Under the pieces are notes generated by a model. The model worked only from the letters and a program-made list of their open reading frames with translations. It was not told where the DNA came from and did no database searches. The position numbers were made by a program, and so were the translations under genes. From Pseudomonas sp. LB-090624 (GTDB lineage: Bacteria > Pseudomonadota > Gammaproteobacteria > Pseudomonadales > Pseudomonadaceae), in NCBI RefSeq assembly GCF_003205205.1, contig NZ_QJRL01000014.1, positions 1 to 64,000 on the forward strand: a stretch of DNA of 64,000 nucleotides. Direction: 5' to 3'. Shown in pieces: positions 1 to 9,906 of this stretch; the stretch's first letter is position 1; every line of letters starts with the position of its first letter.

Positions 1-224
1 CTTCAGGAGCGATCGGTCTCCCCGGAAGTGCTTCTTGAACCTGACGAGAATAACCTCTCTGGCCAGGTCAGACACAACATACAAGGAGCGAGCGCAGCTC
101 GCGATGCGCCGCGCGGGCGGCGCTCGATCTCCCAGGCGCCAAACATCCCATGACAAGCCCTAAAGGCCCCAACCCACACCAACTCCGCTATCATGCGCAG
201 CACGTTCCACCTCGCGAGTCCGCC
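1..224. other. Intergenic stretch upstream of dsbD
   Basis: No open frame here looks like a real gene. The first 80 bases show nothing I recognise. The stretch then holds one copy of a dispersed repeat (listed separately), followed by the leader of dsbD. Long frames on the minus strand across this area are shadows of dsbD. Confidence 0.6.
83..138 (+). repeat. Dispersed GC-rich repeat, copy A
   Basis: This is a ~56-base copy of a repeat that recurs at 11074-11154 (inverted), 11243-11319 and 39361-39430 (inverted). The shared core contains GGAGCGAGCG, GCTCGCGATGCGCCGCG and GGCGGCGCTCGAT, and it can fold because it contains GCCGC/GCGGC-type arms. This copy lacks the flank GGCCCGAAACA seen in the others. 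It lies just upstream of dsbD. It looks like a REP/BIME-type element of the P. putida group. Confidence 0.75.
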
Positions 225-1997
225 ATGCGCCGCCTGTTTTTCCTGCTGTTCCTGCTGCTGGCCAGCCCTGCCTACGCCACGGGCCTGCTCGACAACCGCC
301 CCAGCGCCACCCTTGGCGCCGCTTCGCTGGCCAACAACGCCGACTTCCTGCCGGTACACGAGGCCTTCAAGCTCAACCTGGTCCAAGCCGATGCGCAAAC
401 CATCAAGCTGCGTTTCGTTGCCACCGATGGCTACTACCTCTACCGCCATCGCTTCCAGTTCCACACGGAACCGGCCGATATCACCCTGGGCACGCCGAAC
501 ATCCCCAAGGGTGAGGCCAAGCACGATGAATTCTTCGGCGATGTCGAGGTGTACCACGGCGTGCTCGATATCGAGTTGCCACGCAAAGACCCACGCGCCT
601 TCACCCTGCTGGTGGGCTACCAGGGGTGCGCCGACAAGGGCTTGTGCTACCCGCCGGAAACCGCACGCCTGAGTATCGATGGCGAAGGCGTTGCAAACGC
701 GCCAGCCACCCGCGAACACGGCTGGAACTGGAAGTCTCTGCTGCTGTTCTTCCTCGCCGGGGTCGGCCTGACCTTTACCCCTTGCGTCCTGCCAATGTTG
801 CCGATCCTTTCCGGGGTCGTGCTGCGCGGCCAGGTTGGCGGCGTGCGCGGGCTGGCGCTGTCGCTGGCCTATGTGCTGCCGATGGCCGCCAGCTTCGCAG
901 CACTCGGTGCGCTGATGGGCCTGTTCGGCGCCGGCCTGAACCTGCAGGCGCGCCTGCAATCGGCCTGGGTGCTGGTGCCCTTCGCGTTATTCTTCGTGGT
1001 GTTCGCCCTGGCCATGTTCGGTTTGTTCGAATTGAAACTGCCGCAAGCCCTGAACAACCGCCTGAATAACGTCGCCAACCACACCCGGGGCGGTTCGCTG
1101 CTGGGTGCAGCGGTACTTGGCGTGCTCTCCAGCCTGTTGGTTTCGCCATGCGTGTCCGCGCCCCTGGCCGGCGCCTTGCTGTATATCAGCGCCAGCGGCG
1201 ATGCCCTGGGCGGTGCACTGAAACTGTTCGCCCTCGGCCTTGGCATGGGTGCGCCATTGCTGCTGGTGGCCACCGGCGGCGCAGCCTGGCTGCCGAAAAG
1301 TGGCCCTTGGCTGAACACGGTCAAGAACGCTATCGGCGTGCTGCTGCTAGGGCTGGCCATCGGCTTGCTCAGCCGTGTGCTGCCGGGCCAGGTGACCCTG
1401 GTGTTGGTCGGATTCCTCGCGGCAGGGGTGGCGCTGTTCCTCGGTGCCCTGGAATTCGTCGTCAAGACCACGCGCCAGCGCCTGGCGCAATTGCTTGGCC
1501 TGGCCTTGCTGGTGTACGCACTGGCCTGCTGGTACGGCGCCCTCAGTGGCCAAGGTGATCCACTGCGGCCACTTGCGGTTGCGACTGTTACAGCCAGTGG
1601 CAGCAGCGCGGTAGCCAAGGCCGATGCCTGGCAGACCGTCACCACACCTGAGGCACTGGACGCTGCCCTCGCTCAGGCCAAGGAGGCTGGGCAGCCGGTA
1701 CTGCTGGACTGGTATGCCGACTGGTGCATCAGCTGCAAGGTGATCGAACATGAAGTGCTCAACGCGCCACAGGTGCAGCCACAACTGGCGGCCTTCAAAC
1801 TGCTGCGTTTCGACATCACAGAGAGCAATGTCGAACAACGCAAGCTGCTCGACCGCTACCAGCTGTTCGGCCCACCTGCTTTGCTGTTCTTTGCTGCGAA
1901 CGGCAGCGAAATTACCGCTGATCGGGTGATTGGCGAGATAAATGCCGGTGAATTTGCGCAGATTCTGACGCGCGTGCGCGGCAAAGTCGGTCTATAA
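225..1997 (+). CDS. dsbD: Thiol:disulfide interchange protein DsbD
   Basis: DsbD passes electrons from cytoplasmic thioredoxin across the inner membrane to periplasmic thiol-disulfide proteins and cytochrome c maturation. The 590-residue product starts with a signal peptide (MRRLFFLLFLLLASPAYA), which fixes the start at 225 rather than the longer in-frame start at 150. The N-terminal alpha domain carries a cysteine pair in GCADKGLC. The central membrane domain has the two conserved membrane cysteines in FTPCVLPML and VSPCVSAPL. The C-terminal thioredoxin-like gamma domain has WCISCK near residue 505. All three redox pairs are intact. The gene is followed by aroQ and accBC, the usual Pseudomonas order, where it is often called dipZ. 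Confidence 0.95.
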   Translation: MRRLFFLLFLLLASPAYATGLLDNRPSATLGAASLANNADFLPVHEAFKLNLVQADAQTIKLRFVATDGYYLYRHRFQFHTEPADITLGTPNIPKGEAKHDEFFGDVEVYHGVLDIELPRKDPRAFTLLVGYQGCADKGLCYPPETARLSIDGEGVANAPATREHGWNWKSLLLFFLAGVGLTFTPCVLPMLPILSGVVLRGQVGGVRGLALSLAYVLPMAASFAALGALMGLFGAGLNLQARLQSAWVLVPFALFFVVFALAMFGLFELKLPQALNNRLNNVANHTRGGSLLGAAVLGVLSSLLVSPCVSAPLAGALLYISASGDALGGALKLFALGLGMGAPLLLVATGGAAWLPKSGPWLNTVKNAIGVLLLGLAIGLLSRVLPGQVTLVLVGFLAAGVALFLGALEFVVKTTRQRLAQLLGLALLVYALACWYGALSGQGDPLRPLAVATVTASGSSAVAKADAWQTVTTPEALDAALAQAKEAGQPVLLDWYADWCISCKVIEHEVLNAPQVQPQLAAFKLLRFDITESNVEQRKLLDRYQLFGPPALLFFAANGSEITADRVIGEINAGEFAQILTRVRGKVGL

Positions 1998-2176
1998 CTT
2001 CCCGCGAGCCGGGAAAAATCCTGAAATGAGTGACCAGATTTAATTATTTGGTCACATACTTCGCGCGAATCTCGGTCATCGTGCTGGCTATTGCCGGGAA
2101 CTGGACACTTGCCGTCGCTTTACGGCACACTCGCCGCGCTGTGTCGAATTGCCCTACAAATCCAAGGAATCCGCAG

Positions 2177-2632
2177 ATGGCAACGCTACTGGTGCTCCAC
2201 GGCCCCAACCTCAACCTGCTCGGTACTCGCGAGCCTGGCCATTACGGCGCCGTGACCCTGGCCCAGATCAACCAGGACCTGGAGCAACGTGCCCGCGCCG
2301 CAGGCCATCATCTGCAATACCTGCAGAGCAATGCCGAATACGAACTGATCGACCGCATTCACGCGGCACGCAACGAGGGTGTGGACTTCATCCTGATCAA
2401 TCCGGCTGCTTTCACCCACACAAGTGTCGCATTACGTGACGCATTGCTTGCGGTGAGCATCCCATTCATCGAAGTGCACCTGTCCAACGTGCACAAACGC
2501 GAACCGTTCCGCCACCACTCCTACTTTTCCGATGTTGCCGTAGGGGTGATCTGCGGTCTGGGCGCCAGCGGTTATCGCTTGGCCCTGGAGTCCGCGCTGG
2601 AACAACTGGCTGCCAACGCACAGCCCAAATGA
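2177..2632 (+). CDS. aroQ: Type II 3-dehydroquinate dehydratase
   Basis: This enzyme converts 3-dehydroquinate to 3-dehydroshikimate, the third step of the shikimate pathway, in the cytoplasm. The 151-residue product has the type II landmarks: [14 protein letters not shown] at the N-terminus with the catalytic Tyr in [18 protein letters not shown], and the [17 protein letters not shown] lid and active-site segment. Start 2177 is chosen because the family begins at [10 protein letters not shown]. An upstream in-frame extension to 2030 has no family match. It sits between dsbD and accB. Confidence 0.96.
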   Translation: MATLLVLHGPNLNLLGTREPGHYGAVTLAQINQDLEQRARAAGHHLQYLQSNAEYELIDRIHAARNEGVDFILINPAAFTHTSVALRDALLAVSIPFIEVHLSNVHKREPFRHHSYFSDVAVGVICGLGASGYRLALESALEQLAANAQPK

Positions 2633-2636
2633 TGAA

Positions 2637-2691
2637 AACCCTGGCCTGAATGGGCCGGGGTTCGAGAGAAACGTTTCAGATACGTTTTTTT
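2637..2691 (+). terminator. Hairpins and T-run after aroQ
   Basis: Two adjacent stem-loops follow the aroQ stop. The first pairs AACCCTGGCC with GGCCGGGGTT at 2637-2662. The second pairs AAACGT with ACGTTT at 2669-2687 and runs into a seven-T tract. Together they look like an intrinsic terminator, so accBC probably has its own promoter in the short gap that follows. Confidence 0.55.
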
Positions 2692-2732
2692 GTATTTCGC
2701 CCCCTGACCGAACCTTTGGGAGTTGATGATTA

Positions 2733-3194
2733 ATGGATATCCGTAAAGTCAAGAAACTGATCGAGCTGCTGGAAGAGTCTGGCATCGACGAACTGGAGAT
2801 CAAGGAAGGCGAAGAGTCGGTCCGTATCAGCCGTCACAGCAAGACCCCAGCTGCCCAGCAGTTCTACGCACCGGCGCCTATGGCTGCCGCCCCTGCCGCT
2901 GCGCCGGTTGCCGCTGCTGCGCCAGCCGCCGAAGCCGCTGCTGCCGCCCCAGCCCTGAAAGGCACCGTGATCCGTTCGCCAATGGTAGGCACCTTCTACC
3001 GCAAGCCTTCGCCGACCTCGCCTAACTTCGCAGAAGTGGGCCAGTCCGTGAAGAAAGGCGACACCCTGTGCATCGTCGAAGCCATGAAGATGATGAACCA
3101 CATCGAAGCCGATGTTGGCGGTGTCATCGACGCCATCCTGGTAGAAGACGGCCAGCCGGTTGAGTTCGACCAGCCGCTGTTCACCATCGTTTGA
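2733..3194 (+). CDS. accB: Acetyl-CoA carboxylase biotin carboxyl carrier protein
   Basis: AccB carries the biotin that AccC carboxylates and the carboxyltransferase then uses to make malonyl-CoA for fatty acid synthesis. The 153-residue protein has an N-terminal interaction region ([18 protein letters not shown]), a flexible Ala/Pro-rich linker at about residues 45-75, and a C-terminal biotinyl domain. The biotin attachment motif is [11 protein letters not shown] with Lys119. It is co-transcribed with accC, which starts 17 bases after its stop. Confidence 0.97.
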   Translation: MDIRKVKKLIELLEESGIDELEIKEGEESVRISRHSKTPAAQQFYAPAPMAAAPAAAPVAAAAPAAEAAAAAPALKGTVIRSPMVGTFYRKPSPTSPNFAEVGQSVKKGDTLCIVEAMKMMNHIEADVGGVIDAILVEDGQPVEFDQPLFTIV

Positions 3195-3211
3195 ATCGCG
3201 GAGAGCCAACG

Positions 3212-4567
3212 ATGTCTGGGAAGCTCGAAAAAGTCCTGATCGCCAACCGCGGGGAAATTGCCCTGCGGATCCTGCGTGCCTGCAAAGAGCTGGGCATCAA
3301 GACCGTCGCCGTGCACTCCACTGCCGACCGTGAACTGATGCACCTGGGCCTGGCAGACGAATCGGTCTGCATCGGCCCTGCATCGTCGAAGGATTCCTAC
3401 CTGCACATCCCGGCGATCATCGCTGCCGCCGAAGTGACTGGCGCCACCGCGATTCACCCGGGTTACGGCTTCTTGGCTGAAAACGCCGATTTCGCCGAGC
3501 AGGTGGAAAAGTCCGGCTTCGCCTTCATCGGCCCGAAAGCCGACACCATTCGCCTGATGGGCGACAAGGTTTCGGCCAAGGACGCGATGATCAAGTCGGG
3601 CGTACCGACCGTGCCGGGCTCCGATGGCCCGCTGCCGGAAGACGAAGAAGTCGCCCTGGCGATTGCCCGTGACGTCGGCTACCCGGTGATCATCAAGGCC
3701 GCCGGTGGCGGTGGTGGTCGCGGCATGCGCGTGGTGCACAAGGAGGAGGACCTGATCTCCTCGGCCAAGCTCACCCGTACCGAAGCCGGTGCTGCCTTCG
3801 GCAACCCGATGGTTTACCTGGAGAAGTTCCTGACCAACCCACGTCACGTGGAAGTGCAGGTACTGTCCGACGGACAGGGTAACGCCATTCACCTGGGCGA
3901 CCGTGACTGCTCGCTGCAGCGCCGTCACCAGAAGGTCCTGGAAGAAGCACCTGCCCCGGGCATCGATGAAAAAGCTCGCCAGGAAGTGTTCAAGCGCTGC
4001 GTCGATGCGTGCATCGAGATCGGCTACCGTGGTGCTGGTACTTTCGAGTTCCTGTACGAAAACGGTCGCTTCTACTTCATCGAGATGAACACCCGTGTGC
4101 AGGTTGAGCACCCGGTGTCGGAGATGGTCACTGGCATCGACATCGTCAAGGAGATGCTGAGCATCGCCGCTGGCAACAAGCTGTCGTTCCGCCAGGAAGA
4201 CGTTGTCATCCGTGGCCACTCGCTGGAGTGCCGGATCAACGCCGAAGACCCGAAGAAGTTCATCCCGAGCCCAGGCAAGGTCAAGCACTTCCACGCCCCG
4301 GGTGGCAACGGCGTTCGCGTCGATTCGCACCTGTACAGCGGTTACTCGGTTCCGCCGAACTACGACTCGCTGATCGGCAAGCTGATCACCTACGGCAAGG
4401 ACCGCGACGAAGCCATGGCGCGCATGCGCAATGCCCTGGACGAGATCGTCGTCGACGGCATCAAGACCAACATCCCGCTGCACCGCGACCTGGTGCGTGA
4501 TGAAGGTTTCTGCAAAGGCGGCGTCAACATTCACTACCTCGAGCACAAACTGGCCAACCAGGACTGA
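3212..4567 (+). CDS. accC: Acetyl-CoA carboxylase biotin carboxylase subunit
   Basis: AccC uses ATP and bicarbonate to carboxylate biotin on AccB, the committed step toward fatty acids. The 451-residue protein has the ATP-grasp layout: an N-terminal domain starting [15 protein letters not shown], the glycine-rich ATP loop [12 protein letters not shown], the [14 protein letters not shown] segment, and the [14 protein letters not shown] active-site stretch. Start 3212 has a ribosome site (GGAGA) just upstream. A TTG start at 3191 overlapping accB is possible but unlikely. A strong terminator follows. Confidence 0.97.
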   Translation: MSGKLEKVLIANRGEIALRILRACKELGIKTVAVHSTADRELMHLGLADESVCIGPASSKDSYLHIPAIIAAAEVTGATAIHPGYGFLAENADFAEQVEKSGFAFIGPKADTIRLMGDKVSAKDAMIKSGVPTVPGSDGPLPEDEEVALAIARDVGYPVIIKAAGGGGGRGMRVVHKEEDLISSAKLTRTEAGAAFGNPMVYLEKFLTNPRHVEVQVLSDGQGNAIHLGDRDCSLQRRHQKVLEEAPAPGIDEKARQEVFKRCVDACIEIGYRGAGTFEFLYENGRFYFIEMNTRVQVEHPVSEMVTGIDIVKEMLSIAAGNKLSFRQEDVVIRGHSLECRINAEDPKKFIPSPGKVKHFHAPGGNGVRVDSHLYSGYSVPPNYDSLIGKLITYGKDRDEAMARMRNALDEIVVDGIKTNIPLHRDLVRDEGFCKGGVNIHYLEHKLANQD

Positions 4568-4588
4568 TCGTGTAGTGTGATGTACCAG

Positions 4589-4616
4589 AACCCCGGCCTT
4601 GTGCCGGGGTTTTTTA
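4589..4616 (+). terminator. Intrinsic terminator of accBC
   Basis: AACCCCGGC and GCCGGGGTT form a perfect 9-bp stem with the loop CTTGT, followed by six T residues. It closes the accBC operon and also separates it from the convergent acoR. Confidence 0.93.
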
Positions 4617-4657
4617 TCGCCTGCCTGAATCTGGGGCCGCGTTGCGGCCCCAGGGCT

Positions 4658-6511
4658 CTACCCCTTCATCCGCGGCATGTCAATGCGATGCTCATGCACT
4701 CGCCGATAAAGCGTCGCCCGCGAAATGCCCAATGCCCGCGCCGCATCGGCCGGTTTCCAGCGATGGCGGATCAGCGCGTCCAGCAACAGCTGCCGGGCCG
4801 GGCACGACACCCCGCTTTCCGCCGAGCCGACCGCTTCACCGCGCACCTCCTGCGGCAGATCCTGCAGCCGCACCTGCCCGCCTTCACTCACCGCACAGGC
4901 ATACCGCAACACTTGCCGTAGCTGGCGCAAATTGCCCGGCCAACGATAAACCAGCAGCGCCTGCAGCGCGTCATCCGCCATCACCACCTCCACCCCGCAG
5001 GCCGCGGCCTCCTCGGCCAGCAACTGGTGAATCAGGCCCAGTCGGTCATCGCGCTCACGCAAGGGCGGGAGCTCGAAACGGGCATTGGCCAGGCGGAAGT
5101 ACAAGTCTTCACGAAATCGCCCGTCCGCCACCATTGCCGCCAGATCGCGATGGGTCGCACAGATCACCTGAATATCCACCCGCTCCCGCCGCGCCGCGCC
5201 CAGCGGCGCCACCTCACCTTCCGCCAGCACCCGCAACAGGCGGGTCTGCAGGTTCAGCGGCATGTCACCGATTTCGTCGAGGAACAACGTGCCGCCATCG
5301 GCCTGCTGCAACAGCCCTTGCATGCCTTTGCTGGAGGCCCCGGTGAAGGCCCCGGCCACATAGCCGAACAGCTCACTCTCAATCAGGTTTTCCGGGATGG
5401 CCGCGCAGTTCAGGGTAACGAACGGGCCATCACAGCGCTGGCTTTGCTGGTGCAGCTGACGGGCGAATACCTCCTTGCCGGACCCGGTCTCACCCAGCAC
5501 CAGCACCGCCAGGTTGCAGTCCTTGACCCGGGTGGCCAACCGCAGGTGCTGCTCGATACGGGTGTCCTGGGCCTGACGCAAAGGCTGCGCACGCTGGCGT
5601 TGCTGCGGTGCGCTGACCCGGCCATACAAACCGCCCAGGCCAGGCAGGCGCTGGGCGGACGACGCGCTCACCCGGCGTAGCTGGTCGATGTCGAACAGTT
5701 CGCCAATGTACTCGGGCAAACGCCCCAGACGCTCTACCAGCCGCTCCCGCGCCAGGCTGTTGATCGCTTGCAGGCGGCCATCGGCATCCCAGGCCAGCAG
5801 GTAATCAGGCTGGCTTTCCACGTAGCCGGGCGTGCCGTGGGCGCGCATCACCCAATGGCCTTGGGCGCTGTGCATGAAGAAGGCGTTTTCGATTTCGCGG
5901 GCGGTCTGCTCGACCAACTGGCGGATCAGGTGCTGGCTGCGGCGGTCGTCAGGTGACTGCAAGGCCGACACATCCACCACGCCCAGCAACTCACCCAGTG
6001 GATCGAACACCGGCGCCGCCGTGCAGGTCAGGCCGATGAAAGCAGCGCGGAAGTGATCGCGCTTGTGCACCGTGACCGGCGCCTTGCTGGTCAGCACCGC
6101 TGCCACACCGCAGGTGCCCTCCTCGCCCTCCGACCAGCAGGTGCCGAGGTACAGCCCGGCCTTGCGACAATCGTTGCGGATGGCCGACTCGACCCGGTAA
6201 TCGATGGTGCGCCCCTGGGCATCGGTCAGCAGCACGCAATAGTCGGCACCGCGTACGCGCTCGTGCAGGCGGGCCACCGCATCGCTGGCAATGCGAAGGA
6301 ACAATTCAGCGCGTTCGCGGCATTCGTTGAGCAGGCTTTGGGACAGGATGCGCGGCCCCTGCTGGGAGCCAGGATCGAGGCGGTACAGCTCCATGGAACG
6401 GCGCCATGAATCGAGGATCAGCGGCGGCACCGGCGCCTGTGGCAGGCGGTCGGCATTTTTCAGCACCCTGCTGACGCAGTCGACATGGGCTCGGGAGTTC
6501 GCGGCAAGCAT
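4658..6511 (-). CDS. acoR: Sigma-54-dependent activator of acetoin catabolism, AcoR
   Basis: This is an enhancer-binding protein expected to sense acetoin or a product and to activate the divergent acoXABC operon with RpoN. The 617-residue product has an N-terminal GAF-type sensing region (about 60-220), a central AAA+ domain with Walker A GETGSGKE, the sigma-54 contact loop GAFTGA, and Walker [14 protein letters not shown], and a C-terminal Fis-type helix-turn-helix ([19 protein letters not shown] is the core). The acoXABC genes alongside, the palindrome at 6609-6632 and the -24/-12 promoter at 6746 support the name. Confidence 0.9.
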   Translation of the reverse strand: MLAANSRAHVDCVSRVLKNADRLPQAPVPPLILDSWRRSMELYRLDPGSQQGPRILSQSLLNECRERAELFLRIASDAVARLHERVRGADYCVLLTDAQGRTIDYRVESAIRNDCRKAGLYLGTCWSEGEEGTCGVAAVLTSKAPVTVHKRDHFRAAFIGLTCTAAPVFDPLGELLGVVDVSALQSPDDRRSQHLIRQLVEQTAREIENAFFMHSAQGHWVMRAHGTPGYVESQPDYLLAWDADGRLQAINSLARERLVERLGRLPEYIGELFDIDQLRRVSASSAQRLPGLGGLYGRVSAPQQRQRAQPLRQAQDTRIEQHLRLATRVKDCNLAVLVLGETGSGKEVFARQLHQQSQRCDGPFVTLNCAAIPENLIESELFGYVAGAFTGASSKGMQGLLQQADGGTLFLDEIGDMPLNLQTRLLRVLAEGEVAPLGAARRERVDIQVICATHRDLAAMVADGRFREDLYFRLANARFELPPLRERDDRLGLIHQLLAEEAAACGVEVVMADDALQALLVYRWPGNLRQLRQVLRYACAVSEGGQVRLQDLPQEVRGEAVGSAESGVSCPARQLLLDALIRHRWKPADAARALGISRATLYRRVHEHRIDMPRMKG

Positions 6512-6608
6512 TCGGGCCCTCCGGTTCTCGTTGCTGTTTTTATCGTTGTGCGGCCATTAAGCGCTTCCCGGCATGCCCCGACAAGCACTGTGTGATTACC
6601 GGCCGGCT

Positions 6609-6632
6609 TGAGACGCTGCGTCTCAGCGTCTC
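6609..6632 (+). promoter_or_regulatory. Candidate AcoR upstream activator site
   Basis: Two overlapping perfect palindromes are nested here. One is TGAGACG-CTG-CGTCTCA (6609-6625). The other is GAGACGCTG-CGTCT-CAGCGTCTC (6610-6632). The site lies about 115-135 bases upstream of the -24 element, a normal distance for a sigma-54 activator. That AcoR binds it is inference from position and symmetry. Confidence 0.6.
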
Positions 6633-6745
6633 GCCAACCCAGGCCCCGCGCTGGCACCCGGCGTCTCGCCAGCAGCGCAATGAGCACCTGCCTGAGCGCA
6701 GCAAAACTGCTCTGGCGCGGCCCTTTCAGCTGCGCCACGAAAAGC

Positions 6746-6761
6746 TGGCACCGCGCTTGCT
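6746..6761 (+). promoter_or_regulatory. Sigma-54 (-24/-12) promoter of acoXABC
   Basis: TGGCACCGCGCTTGCT matches the RpoN consensus TGGCAC-N5-TTGC exactly, with GG and GC at the correct 10-base interval. It lies 34 bases before the acoX start codon and points into acoX. It fits the sigma-54-dependent activator encoded divergently. Confidence 0.88.
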
Positions 6762-6794
6762 CCTGCCCTTGCAAACGAAAATACGAGGTGCGCC

Positions 6795-7850
6795 ATGCCG
6801 CTACCCGCCCCGACCGTCGGGATCATTGCCAACCCCGCCTCTGGCCGCGACCTGCGCCGCCTGACGGCCAGCGCCGGGCTGTATTCAAGCACCGACAAGG
6901 CCTCGGCGATCCAGCGCCTGCTGGCGGCCTTCGGTGCCACTGGCATCGGCCAGGTGCTGCTGCCCAGCGACATGACCGGCATCGCCGCCGCCGTGCTCAA
7001 AGCCAGCCAGGGCCCAGGCGCCCGTGACCAGCACTGGCCGGCCATCGAAATACTCGACCTGCCGCTGACCCAGACCGTAGCCGACACCCGTCTGGCCACC
7101 CGACGCATGGTCGAACGCGGCGTGGCGCTGATCGCCGTGCTCGGCGGCGATGGCACCCACAAGGCGGTCGCCGCCGAAGCGGGTGACGTACCGCTGCTCA
7201 CCCTGTCCACTGGCACCAACAATGCCTTCCCCGAACTGCGCGAGGCCACCAGCGCAGGCCTGGCCGGTGGCCTGCTCGCCAGCGGCCAGGTACCGGCCAG
7301 CCTCGGCTTGCGTCGCAACAAGCGCTTGCTGGTGAAAGTGCCGGAACAGCAGCTGGCCGAATGGGCTCTGGTGGAAGTGGCAGTATCACCGCAGCGCTTC
7401 ATCGGCGCCCGCGCGCTCAGCCGCAGTGAAGACCTTGCTGAAGTATTCGCCTGTTTCGCCGAGCCCCATGCCATTGGCCTGTCAGCCCTCTGCGGCCTGT
7501 GGTGCCCGGTATCACGCCTGGACCCGCACGGCGCCTGGATACGCCTGAACCCTGGTGCCGAGCAGACACTGCTCGCACCGCTGGCCCCCGGCCTTCTGCA
7601 AGCCTGCGGCGTGACCGCCAGCGGCACGCTGACACCCGGCGTTGCCCATCGCCTGAGCCTTTCCAGCGGCACCCTGGCCCTGGACGGCGAGCGCGAAATC
7701 GAATTTGCCGATCACGACACCCCCACCATCACGCTCGACCCTCAAGGCCCGCTCAGCGTGGACGTCGAGGCTGTACTGGCACACGCCGCCCGTCATCACC
7801 TGCTGGCAGTACCCCGCGGCCACCGGCTGCACCCTGCAAACCCGTGTTGA
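6795..7850 (+). CDS. acoX: AcoX family NAD kinase-like protein
   Basis: AcoX is a conserved member of acetoin gene clusters. It resembles NAD/diacylglycerol-kinase folds, but its exact reaction is not settled. The 351-residue product shows the nucleotide-binding signature VLGGDGTHKAV near residue 115 and the second conserved block STGTNNAFPE near residue 138. It is the first gene downstream of the sigma-54 promoter. It is followed by acoA after a 22-base gap. Confidence 0.85.
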   Translation: MPLPAPTVGIIANPASGRDLRRLTASAGLYSSTDKASAIQRLLAAFGATGIGQVLLPSDMTGIAAAVLKASQGPGARDQHWPAIEILDLPLTQTVADTRLATRRMVERGVALIAVLGGDGTHKAVAAEAGDVPLLTLSTGTNNAFPELREATSAGLAGGLLASGQVPASLGLRRNKRLLVKVPEQQLAEWALVEVAVSPQRFIGARALSRSEDLAEVFACFAEPHAIGLSALCGLWCPVSRLDPHGAWIRLNPGAEQTLLAPLAPGLLQACGVTASGTLTPGVAHRLSLSSGTLALDGEREIEFADHDTPTITLDPQGPLSVDVEAVLAHAARHHLLAVPRGHRLHPANPC

Positions 7851-7872
7851 GACAACCCTGGAGAACAACAAG

Positions 7873-8850
7873 ATGTCCAATCAGCTCAGTACTGAACAAT
7901 TGCTGCATGCCTATGAAGTAATGCGCACCATCCGCGCCTTCGAAGAACGCCTGCATGTGGAGTTCGCCACCGGTGAAATCCCCGGTTTCGTCCACCTGTA
8001 TGCCGGCGAAGAAGCCTCGGCCGCCGGGGTCATGGCCCACCTGCGCGACAGCGACTGCATCGCCTCGACCCACCGCGGCCATGGCCACTGCATCGCCAAG
8101 GGTGTGGACGTGTACGGCATGATGGCCGAGATCTACGGCAAGAAGACCGGCGTGTGCGGTGGCAAGGGCGGCTCGATGCACATTGCCGACCTGGAAAAAG
8201 GCATGCTCGGCGCCAACGGCATTGTCGGGGCCGGCGCACCGCTGGTGGCCGGAGCAGCGCTGGCGGCCAAGCTCAAGGGCCGTGACGATGTGTCGGTAGC
8301 CTTCTTCGGCGATGGCGCCTCCAACGAAGGCGCGGTGTTCGAGGCCATGAACATGGCGTCGATCATGAACCTGCCGTGCATTTTCGTCGCCGAGAACAAC
8401 GGCTACGCCGAGGCCACCGCCTCGAACTGGTCGGTGGCCTGCGACCACATTGCCGACCGCGCAGCCGGCTTCGGCATGCCTGGGGTAACCATCGATGGCT
8501 TCGACTTCTTTGCCGTGTACGAGGCAGCTGGCGCGGCCATCGAGCGTGCCCGCTCGGGGCAAGGGCCGTCGCTGGTCGAGGTCAAGCTCAGCCGCTACTA
8601 CGGCCACTTCGAGGGTGATGCGCAAACCTACCGCGCCCCCGATGAGGTGAAGAACCTGCGCGAGTCGCGCGACTGCCTGATGCAGTTCCGCAACAAGACC
8701 ACCCGCGCCGGCCTGCTCACGGCCGAGCAACTGGACACCATCGACGCCCGCGTCGAGGACCTGATCGAAGACGCCGTGCGTCGCGCCAAGTCCGATCCCA
8801 AGCCACAGCCCGCCGACCTGCTCACCGACGTTTACGTCGCCTACCCCTGA
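7873..8850 (+). CDS. acoA: Acetoin dehydrogenase E1 component alpha subunit
   Basis: AcoA forms, with AcoB, the thiamine-diphosphate E1 enzyme that splits acetoin into acetaldehyde and an acetyl unit passed to lipoyl-AcoC. The 325-residue product has the E1-alpha hallmarks: STHRGHGHCIAKG, the GGKGGSMHIAD block, and the ThDP/Mg motif that starts GDGASNEG and ends AENNGY. Start 7873 follows the ribosome site GGAGAA. A longer frame back into acoX is a read-through. Confidence 0.94.
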   Translation: MSNQLSTEQLLHAYEVMRTIRAFEERLHVEFATGEIPGFVHLYAGEEASAAGVMAHLRDSDCIASTHRGHGHCIAKGVDVYGMMAEIYGKKTGVCGGKGGSMHIADLEKGMLGANGIVGAGAPLVAGAALAAKLKGRDDVSVAFFGDGASNEGAVFEAMNMASIMNLPCIFVAENNGYAEATASNWSVACDHIADRAAGFGMPGVTIDGFDFFAVYEAAGAAIERARSGQGPSLVEVKLSRYYGHFEGDAQTYRAPDEVKNLRESRDCLMQFRNKTTRAGLLTAEQLDTIDARVEDLIEDAVRRAKSDPKPQPADLLTDVYVAYP

Positions 8851-8883
8851 GCCGCGGATTACAAGAACAACAGGAGAACCACC

Positions 8884-9906
8884 ATGGCAAGAAAGATCAG
8901 CTACCAGCAGGCCATCAACGAAGCCCTGGCCCAGGAAATGCGCCGCGACGACAGCGTGTTCATCATTGGCGAAGACGTTGCCGGCGGAGCCGGCGCCCCT
9001 GGCGAGGATGACGCCTGGGGTGGCGTGCTGGGCGTGACCAAAGGCCTGTATCACCAATTCCCCGGCCGCGTGCTCGACGCGCCGCTGTCGGAAATCGGCT
9101 ACGTCGGCGCGGCCGTCGGTGCGGCCACACAGGGCCTGCGCCCGGTGTGCGAACTGATGTTCGTCGACTTTGCCGGCTGCTGCCTGGACCAGATCCTCAA
9201 CCAGGCCGCCAAGTTTCGCTACATGTTCGGCGGCAAGGCAGTGACCCCGCTGGTGATGCGCACCATGTATGGCGCCGGCCTGCGCGCGGCGGCCCAGCAT
9301 TCGCAAATGCTCACCTCGCTGTGGACGCATATCCCCGGGCTTAAGGTGGTCTGCCCGTCCTCGCCGTACGATGCCAAGGGCTTGCTGATTCAGGCGATCC
9401 GCGACAACGACCCGGTGATCTTCTGCGAGCACAAACTGCTGTACAGCATGCAGGGCGAAGTGCCGGAAGAGGTGTACACCGTACCGTTTGGCGAAGCCAA
9501 CTTCTTGCGCGATGGCGACGACGTGACCCTGGTCACCTACGGGCGCATGGTGCACGTGGCGCTGGAGGCCGCCAACAACCTCGCCCGTCAGGGCATCGAC
9601 TGTGAAGTGCTGGACCTGCGCACCACCAGCCCGCTGGACGAAGAAAGCATCCTGGAAAGCGTGGAAAAGACCGGCCGCCTGGTGGTGATCGACGAAGCCA
9701 ACCCACGCTGTTCCATGGCCACCGACATCAGCGCACTGGTGGCGCAAAAGGCCTTCGGCGCGCTGAAGGGCCCGATCGAAATGGTCACCGCGCCGCACAC
9801 CCCGGTGCCGTTCTCCGACGCCCTGGAAGACCTCTACATCCCAGACGCAGCGAAGGTCGAGGCCGCAGTGCGCAAGGTGATCGAAGCCGCAAGGAGTGCC
9901 GCATGA
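8884..9906 (+). CDS. acoB: Acetoin dehydrogenase E1 component beta subunit
   Basis: This is the beta subunit of the acetoin-cleaving E1 enzyme. The 340-residue protein has the transketolase pyrimidine-binding domain at the N-terminus (IGEDVAGGAGAPGEDDAWGG, the YVGAAVGAATQGLRPV segment, GGKAVTPLVMRT) and the transketolase C-terminal domain (VTLVTYGRMVHVALEAA, EVLDLRTTSPLDEESI). A good ribosome site (AGGAGAA) precedes it. Its stop overlaps the acoC start by ATGA, indicating translational coupling. Confidence 0.94.
   Translation: MARKISYQQAINEALAQEMRRDDSVFIIGEDVAGGAGAPGEDDAWGGVLGVTKGLYHQFPGRVLDAPLSEIGYVGAAVGAATQGLRPVCELMFVDFAGCCLDQILNQAAKFRYMFGGKAVTPLVMRTMYGAGLRAAAQHSQMLTSLWTHIPGLKVVCPSSPYDAKGLLIQAIRDNDPVIFCEHKLLYSMQGEVPEEVYTVPFGEANFLRDGDDVTLVTYGRMVHVALEAANNLARQGIDCEVLDLRTTSPLDEESILESVEKTGRLVVIDEANPRCSMATDISALVAQKAFGALKGPIEMVTAPHTPVPFSDALEDLYIPDAAKVEAAVRKVIEAARSAA

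Noticed and set aside
3-959. Long minus-strand reading frame opposite dsbD
   Set aside because: It is a shadow of dsbD: low-complexity Gln/Ala/His-rich translation, no family, no promoter.
7753-9798. 681-codon minus-strand frame across acoA/acoB
   Set aside because: Fully antisense to two well-supported genes; a common artefact of high GC third positions.
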